Shown piece after piece: positions 9,064 through 17,602 of a stretch of DNA of 64,000 bases. Positions within the stretch are counted from its first letter, which is position 1. Every line of letters begins with the position of its first letter. The stretch is from contig JAWKVW010000011.1 in the NCBI GenBank assembly GCA_041397845.1, positions 1 through 64,000 on the forward strand, read 5' to 3'. The notes beneath the pieces were generated by a model. That model was not told the origin of the DNA. It did no database searches and saw nothing but the letters and a program-made list of their open reading frames with translations. The stretch comes from JAKPQE01 sp041397845 (GTDB lineage: Bacteria > Pseudomonadota > Alphaproteobacteria > Rhizobiales > JAKPQE01). The position numbers and the translations under genes were made by a program.

Positions 9064-9795
9064 TCAGCAACTAAGGCCGCCATCGATGACGAATGTCTGC
9101 CCGGTGATGTAGCCGGCTTCCTCGCCGGCAAGAAAGGCGGCAAGCGCCGCCACCTCCTCGGCCTTGCCGATGCGGCGCATCGGGATCGAGCGCGTCAGTG
9201 CCCGCAGCTCCTGCGCCGGCAGGTCCTGCGTCATCTCGGTCTCGATGAGCCCCGGCGCGATCGCGTTGACGCGGATGTTGAAGCGCGCCACCTCGAGGGC
9301 AAGCGAGCGGGTGAAGCCGATGAGGCCTGCCTTGGTCGCCGAATAATTCGCCTGGCCCGGATTGCCCTTGACGCCGCTGACCGAGGAAAGCTGCAGGATG
9401 GTCCCGCCGCCTGCCTCGATCATCGCCGGCAGGAAGGCACGGGTCGCGTTGAAGGCCGAAGTCAGATTGCCCTCGATGACCTCGCCCCACTGTTCCGGCG
9501 TCATCTGCAACATCAGGGCGTCGCGCGTGATTCCGGCATTGTTGACGACCGTTCCGGGCGCCCCGTGCCGATCGACGAGCCCGCCGGCAAGCGCGGACAT
9601 TGCCGCAAAGTCGCGTCCGTCGCACTGCACCGCCTCGACCGGGGCATCGCTCGAGAGCGCGGCGGCCAGCGCCTCCGCCGCTTCCCGCGAACTGAGATAG
9701 GTGAAAACCACCGGCCGGCCCGAACGGGCAAAGCGCTCGACGAGCACGCGGCCGATGCCGCGGCTGCCGCCAGTGACGAAGACCCAGTTATCCAA
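9064..9795 (-). CDS. 3-oxoacyl-ACP reductase-like SDR (FabG-like)
   Basis: Classical short-chain dehydrogenase of 243 residues that should reduce a beta-ketoacyl thioester with NAD(P)H. It has the Rossmann TGGSRGIG motif at ~7-14, NNAGITRD, the catalytic Ser (QLSSVSG), YSATK with catalytic Tyr/Lys, and the C-terminal YITGQTFVIDGG. The start is taken as TTG 9795 because a near-perfect AAGGAGG lies 7 bp upstream; the ATG 57 bp further up falls inside the preceding gene. Last gene of the ten-gene ACP-dependent cluster, where it would supply the ketoreduction step after the ketosynthase. Confidence 0.9.
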   Translation of the reverse strand: MDNWVFVTGGSRGIGRVLVERFARSGRPVVFTYLSSREAAEALAAALSSDAPVEAVQCDGRDFAAMSALAGGLVDRHGAPGTVVNNAGITRDALMLQMTPEQWGEVIEGNLTSAFNATRAFLPAMIEAGGGTILQLSSVSGVKGNPGQANYSATKAGLIGFTRSLALEVARFNIRVNAIAPGLIETEMTQDLPAQELRALTRSIPMRRIGKAEEVAALAAFLAGEEAGYITGQTFVIDGGLSC

Positions 9796-9821
9796 CCCGC
9801 TGCCTCCTTCCCGCAACCGCT

Positions 9822-10565
9822 TCAGGCGGCCGGAACCTTCTTCATGTTCCATGACGTCTTGGCCGCGCCCTGACGGATGAGTTCGTTGAAGAACCCGACA
9901 TAGGCCGCCTGTTCCATGAGCTCGCGCGATACCGTCTCTGCGTCCTGCGGCACGATCCGTCCCTCGGTGATGAAGGAACGCCCGGCTCGCATCGCCGCCA
10001 GCACGATGTCATCCATCTGGCCGGCCTGCTTCATCGCCCGCAGTGCCTGCGAATGCGGGCGCAGCAGGGCCCCGGCGAACGGCCTGCCGAAATTGCCGCA
10101 GAACGCTTCGATCTGCGCCAGCGCCGGATCGAACTGGTCGAGTTCGTGCATGCCGCAGCTCGAGATGAGGGCAACGGTGCTCGGCGTCAGGCCGTCGAGC
10201 CAGAGATGGCGGGTATGCCCGTCCCGGACCGCGATCACCGGCTTCAGCGTCACGATCAGCCGTTCGAGCACGATCTTCAGCCCGGCGCTGAGACCGTCGC
10301 TGTAGACCGGCGAGGCGAACACCCATCGCTCCGCCGATTTCAGCGCCTCGAGCACCGCGTTGAGATCATCCTCGAGGATGCATGCGCCGGGCGTCACGCC
10401 CCAGCAACTGAAACAGCCCGTGCACGGCTCCAGCTTGAGCTTGGCCGTATAGACGACTTCGACGTCCGCCCCGGCCTCGAGCATGCCCTCGACGAACGGC
10501 CGCATGATCGACGAGGTAAGCCCGGCTTCCTTGTGCGGGCTGCTGTTGATGACGACCGCCTTCAT
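9822..10565 (-). CDS. NAD(P)H-dependent flavin reductase, flavodoxin-like fold
   Basis: A 247-residue NADPH:FMN-reductase/flavodoxin-fold protein. It begins MKAVVINSSPHKEAGLTS, the phosphate-binding loop of this family, and has the CTGCFSCW cysteine motif (residues ~48-55) typical of iron-sulfur flavoprotein-like members, and ASPVYSDGLSAGLK at ~90. It could feed electrons to the two diiron oxygenases or reduce a quinone or aromatic group. ATG 10565 with AAAGGA upstream; an upstream open frame overlaps the neighbouring gene and is not used. Ninth gene of the cluster. Confidence 0.85.
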   Translation of the reverse strand: MKAVVINSSPHKEAGLTSSIMRPFVEGMLEAGADVEVVYTAKLKLEPCTGCFSCWGVTPGACILEDDLNAVLEALKSAERWVFASPVYSDGLSAGLKIVLERLIVTLKPVIAVRDGHTRHLWLDGLTPSTVALISSCGMHELDQFDPALAQIEAFCGNFGRPFAGALLRPHSQALRAMKQAGQMDDIVLAAMRAGRSFITEGRIVPQDAETVSRELMEQAAYVGFFNELIRQGAAKTSWNMKKVPAA

Positions 10566-10614
10566 GCGTCCTGTTCCTTTCTTGGTTGAACGGTGCTGCC
10601 CGGCGCCTCTGCCG

Positions 10615-12159
10615 CTACCAGGTGCGTGCCAGCATCTCGCCATAGCTGAACGCCGCCTCGTAGCCCGGCCCCGCCACCCAGGAGGACAGGAACTGGACGC
10701 CCTTGACGGGAAAGCCGTAGTGAAAGCCGTGGCCGGAAAGGTCGGTGCCGACGAGCGCGCCATAGCCGGCGCCGTCGGTGTTGTTGGTGAAGCGTTGATA
10801 GGTGCGCGGCGTCGCAAGCTCGACGGCACGGACATGCGCCGCAAAGCCCGGAAACGCCGCCGCGACCCGCGCCTCGAGGGCCGCGCGCGCCCGCGTTTTC
10901 TTGCGCTTGTATTCAGGGTCCCGCCGCGCCGGCCAGTGCTCGATCCGGTCGAGCACATTGGCAACGACGACGGCGCCGCCGTCTGCATCGAGCATTTGAT
11001 AGCCGGTCACCTCCATCGGTCCGGCCTGCCAGAAGGCATGCTCCATTGCCGCGCCCCCCGCCGGCGACATCGCCTGCCCGCCTTGCCCCGCGCGCAGGGC
11101 GATGCCCTCGGCAAAGCCGCTCCCGAACACCATGTTCTCGCTGCACGGCAGGCCGTAGTCGGCCGACTGGCCGTCCATGAAGAAATAGACGGTCGTCGTC
11201 GAGTTCGACGGCTTCAGCTTCGCTTCGCCCGCACCGGAACCAGCGCCTCGTCCGCAGCAAAGAGATGGTCGAGGGCGTAGTGCGGCGCCGCGTTGAGAAA
11301 GATGCGATCGGAGAAATACCTGCCCTTCAGCGTCTCGACGCCAGTCGCCCGGCCGGCGCCGTCGCTGAGGACCCGGCGCACCGGGTTGGAAAGGTTGATG
11401 CCGCCACCGGCCGAAACGATGCGTTCGACAAGATGGTCGGAGAGGCGCTGTGCCGAGCCGAGCACATAGGCATTGCCGGCATGCAGCGTCGCATAGACGA
11501 CATGCAGGTAGTAGAGGTAGCTGATCTCTTCGGGAAACGCCCCGACATAGACCGCTGGCGCGGCGAGGATGTTCTTCAGCTCCGAAGAGGAAAAGAGCCC
11601 GTCGAGCTTTTCCGCGACCGTCACCCGTTTCAGCGTCCGGTGCGCCGCCCGCAACGCCTTCATGTCGGGCCGGTAGTCGCCGGAGAGCATCTGATACTGG
11701 AAATAGCCGTCCTTGCCGTGGCTTGCCGCATCCTGGAAGAATTGCGCCAGCCCTTCGCGCTCCGTCGGGAAGACCTCGGCCAGCACCGCCTCGGTAGCCG
11801 CCGCCTCGTTTGGCAGAACGATCCGCCGGTCCGGCAGGATCGCCGCGAAATAGTGGTCCGGATGGATGAACGACAGCGCCTCATCCGCGCCGAGCCCGCC
11901 AAGGATACGGCGAAGATTGCCCTCCCCGCCCATGCCCGACAGCTTGTGCAGGCTGCAATCGAGCCGCGCCGCCTGTTTCGGCCGCTCGAAATTGGTCGCA
12001 TAGCCGCCGGGGCGCGAGTGCTTGTCGATGAGCAGCACCCGCGTCCCCGGCCGGAACTTCGTCAATTGCTGCAAAGGCGAGGCTGCAGATGCCGGTGCCG
12101 ACGCAGATGGCGTCCCAGTGGCTGCCATCCGCCACCCCCGGCACTGCTGGCTCGGTCAT
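10615..12159 (-). pseudogene. Phytoene desaturase/CrtI-like FAD-dependent oxidoreductase, two frameshifts
   Basis: About 510-residue flavoprotein of the CrtI/retinol-saturase-like family. From ATG 12159 it reads MTEPAVPG, then the dinucleotide-binding start WDAICVGTGICSLAFAA. A frame change near 12066-12071 leads to FRPGTRVLLIDKHSRPGGYATNFE (the E/D-HxxPGG motif). A second frame change near 11215-11225 leads to PSNSTTTVYFFMDGQ and the C-terminal FAD-contact region ending in EMLARTW. Each half is long and uninterrupted, so the damage is two point indels. In the cluster it may dehydrogenate or isomerise an acyl chain bound to ACP, analogous to carotenoid desaturases. Whether it is truly broken depends on sequence quality. 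Confidence 0.8.
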
Positions 12160-12184
12160 GCTCGCCCTTCCCACCCTGCCACCC

Positions 12185-12617
12185 TCAGCCGAGCCGGAAA
12201 ATCTGCGACGTGCCGCGCGCCAGAAGACCGCCGTCCGCCGCATGGATGAACCAGTCGAAGACGATGATCCGCTTGCCCGCCTCGACGAGCTTCGTGCTGG
12301 CCGTGATGGTATCGCCGAGCTTGGCCGCCCCGAGATACTGCACGTCGAGATTGAGCGACATGAACTTGCGGGCAAGGTCGCTTGCCATGATCGTCGTGCC
12401 GATCATGTCGTCGGCGATCGCCGCAATGATGCCGCCATGCAGAAAGCCCATCGGATTGGTGAATTCCTCGCGCACCTCGAAGGTCATGGCGACCGCGCCA
12501 TGCTCGATCGCGGCAAACCGGCCATGCAACCAGCGCCCGAGGGGCGAAGGCGACGGAAAATTCCTGACCAACCCGCGAGGCGAGTTCCTCAATCATGCTA
12601 TGCCCTTGATTGTCCAT
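12185..12617 (-). pseudogene. PaaI-type hotdog thioesterase, one frameshift
   Basis: About 143-residue hotdog-fold thioesterase. ATG 12617 follows a strong GGAGG. The N-terminus MDNQGHSMIEELASRVGQEFSV shifts frame near 12545-12560, then PLGRWLHGRFAAIEHG and the active-site region NPMGFLHGGIIAAIADD follow, the HGG...D pattern of PaaI enzymes. It ends with FDWFIHAADGGLLARGTSQIF. It would hydrolyse an acyl-CoA or acyl-ACP thioester, possibly releasing the product of this cluster. The single indel lies within the same poor patch that breaks the downstream desaturase gene. Confidence 0.8.
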
Positions 12618-12670
12618 GGATATGCCTCCGTCTCAATGCCGGCTTCGCACGCTGTGGCGCCCGGCTGGAA

Positions 12671-13150
12671 TCACACGCCAAACACCAATAGGTAGAATAT
12701 TATCGCGTGCGTAACCAGAAGAGCCGGCAAAAACATCGTGACATGGAAGAAGCAGGCACCGAGGTGGCCTGGATGCCGGATGAACATCCGGCCGACGACG
12801 AGGTCGCCGATGAAATGCGCCGTGCCGACAATGTTGAAGAGCCAGACGAGCGGCACGGCCAGCGGCCAGTCGCCCCGCAGCGCGAAGGTCGCGATGACGG
12901 CGAGAAACGCCGCGGCGAGGTCGCCATAGGTCGCCGGCTTTCGAAACACCTCCGGCAGCTCGTCGCGAACAACGCCAGTGATCGAGAACATCACGCCGAG
13001 ATAGCGGATGCCGTGCGCCAGCACGAGCGCCGGCAATGCCGATGCCATGCCGACCGTCTCGACCCAGGGCCAGACATGCCAGACGGCAACGAGCGAAAAA
13101 AAGCTGATGCCGAAAGCGACACTGAACGGAATGACGGCACGGAGCGGCAT
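12671..13150 (-). CDS. Polytopic membrane protein of unknown family, His-containing
   Basis: A 159-residue protein with about five hydrophobic segments (roughly 5-30, 35-58, 75-95, 98-118, 130-157). I do not recognise the family. Histidines recur near the membrane interfaces: VWHVW, LAHGIRYLG, AHFIGD, RHPGHLG, FFHVTMF and THAIIF. That pattern would suit metal or heme binding, but that is inference. ATG 13150 has AAAGGG upstream. It lies between the diiron oxygenase and thioesterase genes on the same strand, so it is probably part of the pathway: a membrane-bound enzyme, electron carrier or exporter. Confidence 0.75.
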   Translation of the reverse strand: MPLRAVIPFSVAFGISFFSLVAVWHVWPWVETVGMASALPALVLAHGIRYLGVMFSITGVVRDELPEVFRKPATYGDLAAAFLAVIATFALRGDWPLAVPLVWLFNIVGTAHFIGDLVVGRMFIRHPGHLGACFFHVTMFLPALLVTHAIIFYLLVFGV

Positions 13151-13302
13151 GGGGCGCCCTTTCACATTGAAAAATCGGATGTTTCTGGAGGCCGCTCGCC
13201 ACCGGCGCGCAACAGCGGCGCAACGACGGCACGGCAGCCGGCGTCGGGCGTTGCAGCGGGGCAGCAAGCCCCGGCCGCCGGACCGGCGAGAAGACGGAAC
13301 GC

Positions 13303-14175
13303 CTAAGCCATGATGCCGACCTTGCCGCACCATTTCAGGATGCTGCCATAGCGATCCTCGATCTGGCTCTGGTAGTGCGGCGTCTGACGCACCGCGTTCA
13401 CCGCCTCGTCATCGGCAAGGTCGATCGGCAGCGCGAAGCTGGCATAGGGCGCAATGTCCGGCACCGCATGCATGATCCGCAGCACCATCTCCTTCAGCTT
13501 GCCGCGCAGCTCTGCCGTCTGCGCCGCCGGCGTGCGCTCGAAATAGCGCTCCGCCACATGCCGGCCGAAAGCGATGTGCCGCGCCTCGTCCATGTGGTGG
13601 GCCCAGTACATCTCGCGCGTCAGCGCATCGACCTCGTCGTGCTGGCTGCCCTGGATCGCCTTTTCCTCGGCGCACCACTCGATGAGAAGCGTGAAGATCA
13701 GCCCGACCTCGGGCGGCGATTCCCGCAGGACGTCGGCAAGGTCATAGAAATATTTGATCGGCGGATGCTGCCTCAGTCCAGCCGCCGCCAGATAGCGCCG
13801 GAAGGTGAGGATGTGCATGATCTCCTCCTTGGCGAAGATCATCAGGTATTCCTCGACCTCGGGCGCAAGGCTCTCGTAGTAGCGCTTGGTGTAGGAGCCG
13901 AGCAGCTCGGGCAGGATCTTCTCCAGATTGATGAAGACGCTGACGTCGCGCGCTGTCTCAAGCCAGGAGACCTCGATGCGCTGCTCATCCGTCAGCGCGT
14001 CCCAATACGGTGAACCATAACCCCAGACCGTCTCGAACTTCTTGCCCGGCCGGCTGCGATCGGCGCCGAGCGCCCAGTTGACGGTCTTGTGAAAATCCAT
14101 CGGCGCGTCGTGCGATTTCCTGACAAGTGCCGAAACGACCTTGTCGGACTCGGAAAGATGATGCGGAAAAAGCAT
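13303..14175 (-). CDS. AurF-like diiron oxygenase, copy A
   Basis: A 290-residue ferritin-like protein of the AurF (p-aminobenzoate N-oxygenase) family. Candidate metal ligands: EExxH at 117-121 (AKEEIMH) and HxxxExxH at 193-200 (HHMDEARH, followed by IAFG). Family members use a diiron-peroxo centre to oxidise amines or C-H bonds. It shares with its neighbour SPYWDALTDEQR near residue 55 and YLMIFxxEExxH, so the two arose by duplication or are subunits of one enzyme. ATG 14175 with GGGAG upstream. A long open frame further upstream is not coding. Substrate unknown; the ACP context suggests a carrier-bound acyl or amino-acyl group. Confidence 0.88.
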   Translation of the reverse strand: MLFPHHLSESDKVVSALVRKSHDAPMDFHKTVNWALGADRSRPGKKFETVWGYGSPYWDALTDEQRIEVSWLETARDVSVFINLEKILPELLGSYTKRYYESLAPEVEEYLMIFAKEEIMHILTFRRYLAAAGLRQHPPIKYFYDLADVLRESPPEVGLIFTLLIEWCAEEKAIQGSQHDEVDALTREMYWAHHMDEARHIAFGRHVAERYFERTPAAQTAELRGKLKEMVLRIMHAVPDIAPYASFALPIDLADDEAVNAVRQTPHYQSQIEDRYGSILKWCGKVGIMA

Positions 14176-14288
14176 GTCGGTGCTCCCTCGATTTCGATTG
14201 CGCAACGCCCGCCTGCCCGCGGCCGATGCGGGCAGGTCCCCTGACGCTGCCCGCGTCGGTTCCGGACGCTCAGACTGAACGGCAGGCT

Positions 14289-15209
14289 TCAGGCATTGCC
14301 CGCCGCGTCGAGCGGCGTCGGAATTCCGAGCCCCTCGCACCAGGTGAACAGCTCCTTGAAGCGCACTGCATTGAGGTCGTGATTGTGGCGCGAATGCTGG
14401 ACCGCCCGGATCGCCGCCTCGTCCGTCGGCTGGATCGGGAAGCGGAAGGAGGTGTAGGCCGCGATCTCCGGGTTGAAGTTGAAGACCGGAATGAGGCCGG
14501 AAAGCAGGCTGCCGAGATGGGCCCGCACCGCCGCCGCTTCCTCCGCCGGCGCCCGCTCGAAGAACCCCTGCCCGACCGCCTTGCCGAAGGCGATGTGGCG
14601 CGCTTCCTCGCGGTGATGGGCATGGAACAGCGAGCGGGTCAGCTTGTCGACGCCATCGAACTGGGTGGCGTGCATGACCGCAAGCTCGGCCGTCCATTCG
14701 ATCATCAGCGTGAACAGGATGCCGAGTTCGGGCCGCATCTTCGGCAGGCTGGCGGACAGGTCCGCATAGCTGCCCGGCCGCTTGTACCAGGGCAGTCCGG
14801 CCGACTTGAGGAAGCGCTGGAACGCCATGATGTGCGTCAGCTCCTCGCGCGAGAAGATCATCAGGTACTCATAGACCGTGCGATCGAGATCCTCGCGATA
14901 GTCGTGCACATAGCCGGTATAGACCGGCGGAATGACGTGCTCGAGGTGGATGAACATGCTGGCGTCGCGTGCCGTCTCCAGCCAGGCGACCTCGAGGCGC
15001 TGCTCATCCGTCAGCGCATCGAAATACGGCGTGCCGTAGATCCAGAGCTGGTCCATGGCCTTCGGCGGCAGGCGCCGGTCGACGCCCTCGCCCCACGGCA
15101 GGAACGATTCAAGATCGATATAGTCCTTGTGCGATGCCCGCGTCAGTGTGGTGAAGAGCTTCTCGTAGGCGCCCGGCTCGGCCATGACGCTGCCTGCGAT
15201 CCCGGTCAT
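14289..15209 (-). CDS. AurF-like diiron oxygenase, copy B
   Basis: A 306-residue paralog of the next gene downstream. Ligand motifs: EExxH at 122-126 (REELTH) and HxxxExxH at 198-205 (HHREEARH, then IAFGK). The shared region TPYFDALTDEQRLEVAWLET lies at 60-79. The start at 15209 is well supported by AGGAGG 7 bp upstream. About 110 bp separate it from copy A, with no terminator visible. All candidate iron ligands are present in both copies, so both look catalytically competent. It follows the acyl carrier protein gene by 63 bp. Confidence 0.88.
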   Translation of the reverse strand: MTGIAGSVMAEPGAYEKLFTTLTRASHKDYIDLESFLPWGEGVDRRLPPKAMDQLWIYGTPYFDALTDEQRLEVAWLETARDASMFIHLEHVIPPVYTGYVHDYREDLDRTVYEYLMIFSREELTHIMAFQRFLKSAGLPWYKRPGSYADLSASLPKMRPELGILFTLMIEWTAELAVMHATQFDGVDKLTRSLFHAHHREEARHIAFGKAVGQGFFERAPAEEAAAVRAHLGSLLSGLIPVFNFNPEIAAYTSFRFPIQPTDEAAIRAVQHSRHNHDLNAVRFKELFTWCEGLGIPTPLDAAGNA

Positions 15210-15272
15210 TTCATTTGCCTCCTGTCCCGTGATTGTCTCGTTGGGCGCGGCGCACCGCCATGGCGCGCCGGT

Positions 15273-15530
15273 TCATTCCGCCGCCGTCGCCTCGGCCATC
15301 CGCTCATCGATGTGCGCGGCAAGATCGTCGAGCGTCTTCAGCTCGCCGGAAGCGAACGAGTCCGGCTGGATGCGGACGCCGAACTTCTGGAAAATGCTGA
15401 GCTGCACCTCGACGAAGGCGAGGCTGTCGAAGCCGACATCCTCGAAGGTCATGTCACCCGACAGCGCGCTTTCCTCCACGTCGGTGATCTCGAGCGCCAG
15501 TTCCTTGAGGAAATCCAGTGTCTTGCTCAT
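15273..15530 (-). CDS. Acyl carrier protein
   Basis: An 85-residue ACP. The phosphopantetheine site is GFDSLAFVE with Ser36. The chain is acidic and predicted to form the four-helix bundle. Because the ribosome site is internal to the preceding coding frame (CGGAGAG before ATG 15530), expression is probably coupled to the dehydratase gene. Distinct in sequence from a housekeeping AcpP (which normally reads GADSLD), which fits a dedicated carrier for this cluster. No phosphopantetheinyl transferase gene is present in the window. Confidence 0.93.
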   Translation of the reverse strand: MSKTLDFLKELALEITDVEESALSGDMTFEDVGFDSLAFVEVQLSIFQKFGVRIQPDSFASGELKTLDDLAAHIDERMAEATAAE

Positions 15531-16341
15531 CTTCCATCTCTCCGCTCGTCGATATCCGTTTGGCAATGAGGCCGAACCGGGAAATGACCATCGCCCGGTC
15601 CCGCAGATAGAGGGTGACGCGCGCCGAGCCGACCGCCTCGGCGTCGGAAACGCCGGCAAGCTCGGTCGCAATGGCATAGCCGAGACCTGCAAGGTTCGGC
15701 GCGATCGCGCCTTGTTCATGCATCTGCCGCACCGCCGGATGGATGAATGTCTCCTGGCCGGTCTGCATCAGCAGGCTGCCGGCCCCGTCCGGACGCAGCC
15801 AGGGCGGCCGCCCTTCCGCCGGCAGCACGTCGGCGATGTTGGCGTGACTGCGCACGAACGCCGCAAAGGCGAGCCCGTCGAGATAGGTCCAGGGATCGGT
15901 CGAGAACGGGAAGTCGGCGCAGAACGACGACCAGTCGACCGCCCCGTCCGGCATCGGCCTTTGCGCCGTGTCGCCCGAAAGCTCCGGCGCCTCGCACCGC
16001 CCGGCAAACCCCCGTAGCAATTCCTCGCTCGACCGCTCGTCCCGCAGCGAGAAATCGAGCCGGCCGCGCGCCCGCTCGGCAAGGGAGACGACATGGCGCC
16101 GCCCGACGAGAACCGGCCGGCGCAGCATCGCCCGAAAGCGCAGCCAGCCATCCTCGCCGCCGGCCGGTCGGGCATGTTCCCAGAGCAGATGCTTGATCGG
16201 CAGCAGAGCCAGCATGCCATGCACGATGAGATCGTCCGCCCCCGCCGCCCGCGCCGCCCCGATATCGAAATGGATCGGATTGAAGTCGCCGGAAAAGCGG
16301 GCCCAGCAGGCAAGATCGCGCGGGCGGAACAGAAGCCGCAT
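15454..16341 (-). CDS. MaoC-like/double-hotdog dehydratase
   Basis: A 295-residue protein whose N-terminal third carries the MaoC hydratase pattern FSGDFNPIHFD followed by IVHGMLALLPI, with catalytic Asp and His. The second half (from ~150) is more divergent and may be a second hotdog domain. It likely dehydrates a beta-hydroxyacyl-ACP. Start ATG 16341 is 1 bp after the ketosynthase stop, so the two are coupled. The frame continues 77 bp into the ACP gene (to 15454). An adjacent frame would end in a tidy ATGA overlap with the ACP start, so a one-base error near 15540-15560 is possible and the C-terminus is uncertain. Confidence 0.78.
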   Translation of the reverse strand: MRLLFRPRDLACWARFSGDFNPIHFDIGAARAAGADDLIVHGMLALLPIKHLLWEHARPAGGEDGWLRFRAMLRRPVLVGRRHVVSLAERARGRLDFSLRDERSSEELLRGFAGRCEAPELSGDTAQRPMPDGAVDWSSFCADFPFSTDPWTYLDGLAFAAFVRSHANIADVLPAEGRPPWLRPDGAGSLLMQTGQETFIHPAVRQMHEQGAIAPNLAGLGYAIATELAGVSDAEAVGSARVTLYLRDRAMVISRFGLIAKRISTSGEMEDEQDTGFPQGTGARDHRRGGKRAVG

Positions 16342-16342
16342 C

Positions 16343-17602
16343 TCAGCTCGCCCTTTCCAGCACGAGAGCGGCATTCGCGCCGCCGAAACCGAAACTGAGA
16401 TTGAGCGCCGCGTCCAGGCGCTGCCCGCCAAGGTGCTCATTGGCGATATAGGCGAGATCGCAGAGCGGATCGGGATCGTCGAGATTGCAGGTTGCCGGCA
16501 GGATGCCGGTCTCCAGCGCCTTCAGGCAGAAGATCGTCTCAAGTGCCCCGGCGGCGGCGATGAGATGGCCCGTATAGGACTTCGTGCTCGAGACCGGGAT
16601 GCCGTGCGCATCCTTGCCAAGCGCCGCCTTGATCGCTTCGTTCTCGTTGATGTCGCCGATCGGCGTCGAGGTCCCGTGCGCATTGATGTAGCCGATGTCG
16701 CGCGCCGAAAGACCGGCCTGATCGAGCGCGTCGCGGATCGTGTGAACCCGCGCCAGCATGTCTTCAGCCGGCGCCGTCATGTCGAACGCATCGGTGTAGT
16801 TGCCGTAACCCGAGACCTCGCCAAGAATGCGCGCGCCGCGCGCCAGCGCCGCCCCGTACTCCTCGAGGCAAAGCACCGCCGCCCCTTCCGACAGGACAAA
16901 GCCGGTTCGCCCGAGATTGAACGGGCAGGACGCCTTGCGCGGATCGGCCTGCTCCTTGCTCAGCGCCTGGATGACATCGACCGCCCAGACGTTGAACTGC
17001 TCCCTCAGCGACTCGCTGGCCCCGGCAACGACCATCCTGGCCCGGCCGGAGCGGATGAGTTCCGCCGCATCGCCAATCGCCATGCTGCCGGTCGCACAGG
17101 CGGCAACCGGCGTGTTCTGATAGCCGCGCAGGTTCCAGCGCATCGAAATCGCCGCTGTCGCCGCATTGTTCATCGACATCAGCGTCGAGAACGACGTCGC
17201 CACCCCGGTGCCCCGGTAGCTGTTGTTGTTCATGTTCGCCGCATCGATCCCGCCCCAACCGGTTCCGATGACGACACCGCGTGCAAACGGCGAATAGTGA
17301 GGATCGATATCGACGTCCTCGCCGAACGCCATCGCCAGCGCCTCGCCGGCCGCCACCATGGCGTTCTTCGCAAAAGGCGGCAGCGCCCGCGCGAGGCTCT
17401 TGGGCAGCGCCGCGTAGCGCTTCCGATCATCGGCCATGAAGCCGAAAAACCGCGCCTGGATGGAAGCGTCATCGAAACTGTGCGCCTGATAGCCCACCCG
17501 ATGAGCCATCAGGCTGGCCCAGATCTGGTCGACGCTGTCCCCCATCGAGGACACCGCGCCATACCCGGTCACGACCACTCTGATCTCGCCAGGACGCACC
17601 AT
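16343..17602 (-). CDS. Beta-ketoacyl-ACP synthase (KAS I/II type)
   Basis: A 419-residue condensing enzyme of the FabF/FabB type. The Cys-His-His triad is complete: C169 in VAACATGS, H309 in NAHGTSTPIGD and H346 in KSYTGHLIAAAG. There is only one ketosynthase and no chain-length-factor partner. It heads the ten-gene cluster; the ATG at 17602 is chosen as the first Met before the conserved RVVVTGYGAVSSMG, although the ribosome site is weak. Unlike aryl polyene or type II polyketide operons, the cluster lacks a second ketosynthase, a CoA ligase and an acyltransferase, so the primer probably comes from primary metabolism. Confidence 0.92.
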   Translation of the reverse strand: MVRPGEIRVVVTGYGAVSSMGDSVDQIWASLMAHRVGYQAHSFDDASIQARFFGFMADDRKRYAALPKSLARALPPFAKNAMVAAGEALAMAFGEDVDIDPHYSPFARGVVIGTGWGGIDAANMNNNSYRGTGVATSFSTLMSMNNAATAAISMRWNLRGYQNTPVAACATGSMAIGDAAELIRSGRARMVVAGASESLREQFNVWAVDVIQALSKEQADPRKASCPFNLGRTGFVLSEGAAVLCLEEYGAALARGARILGEVSGYGNYTDAFDMTAPAEDMLARVHTIRDALDQAGLSARDIGYINAHGTSTPIGDINENEAIKAALGKDAHGIPVSSTKSYTGHLIAAAGALETIFCLKALETGILPATCNLDDPDPLCDLAYIANEHLGGQRLDAALNLSFGFGGANAALVLERAS

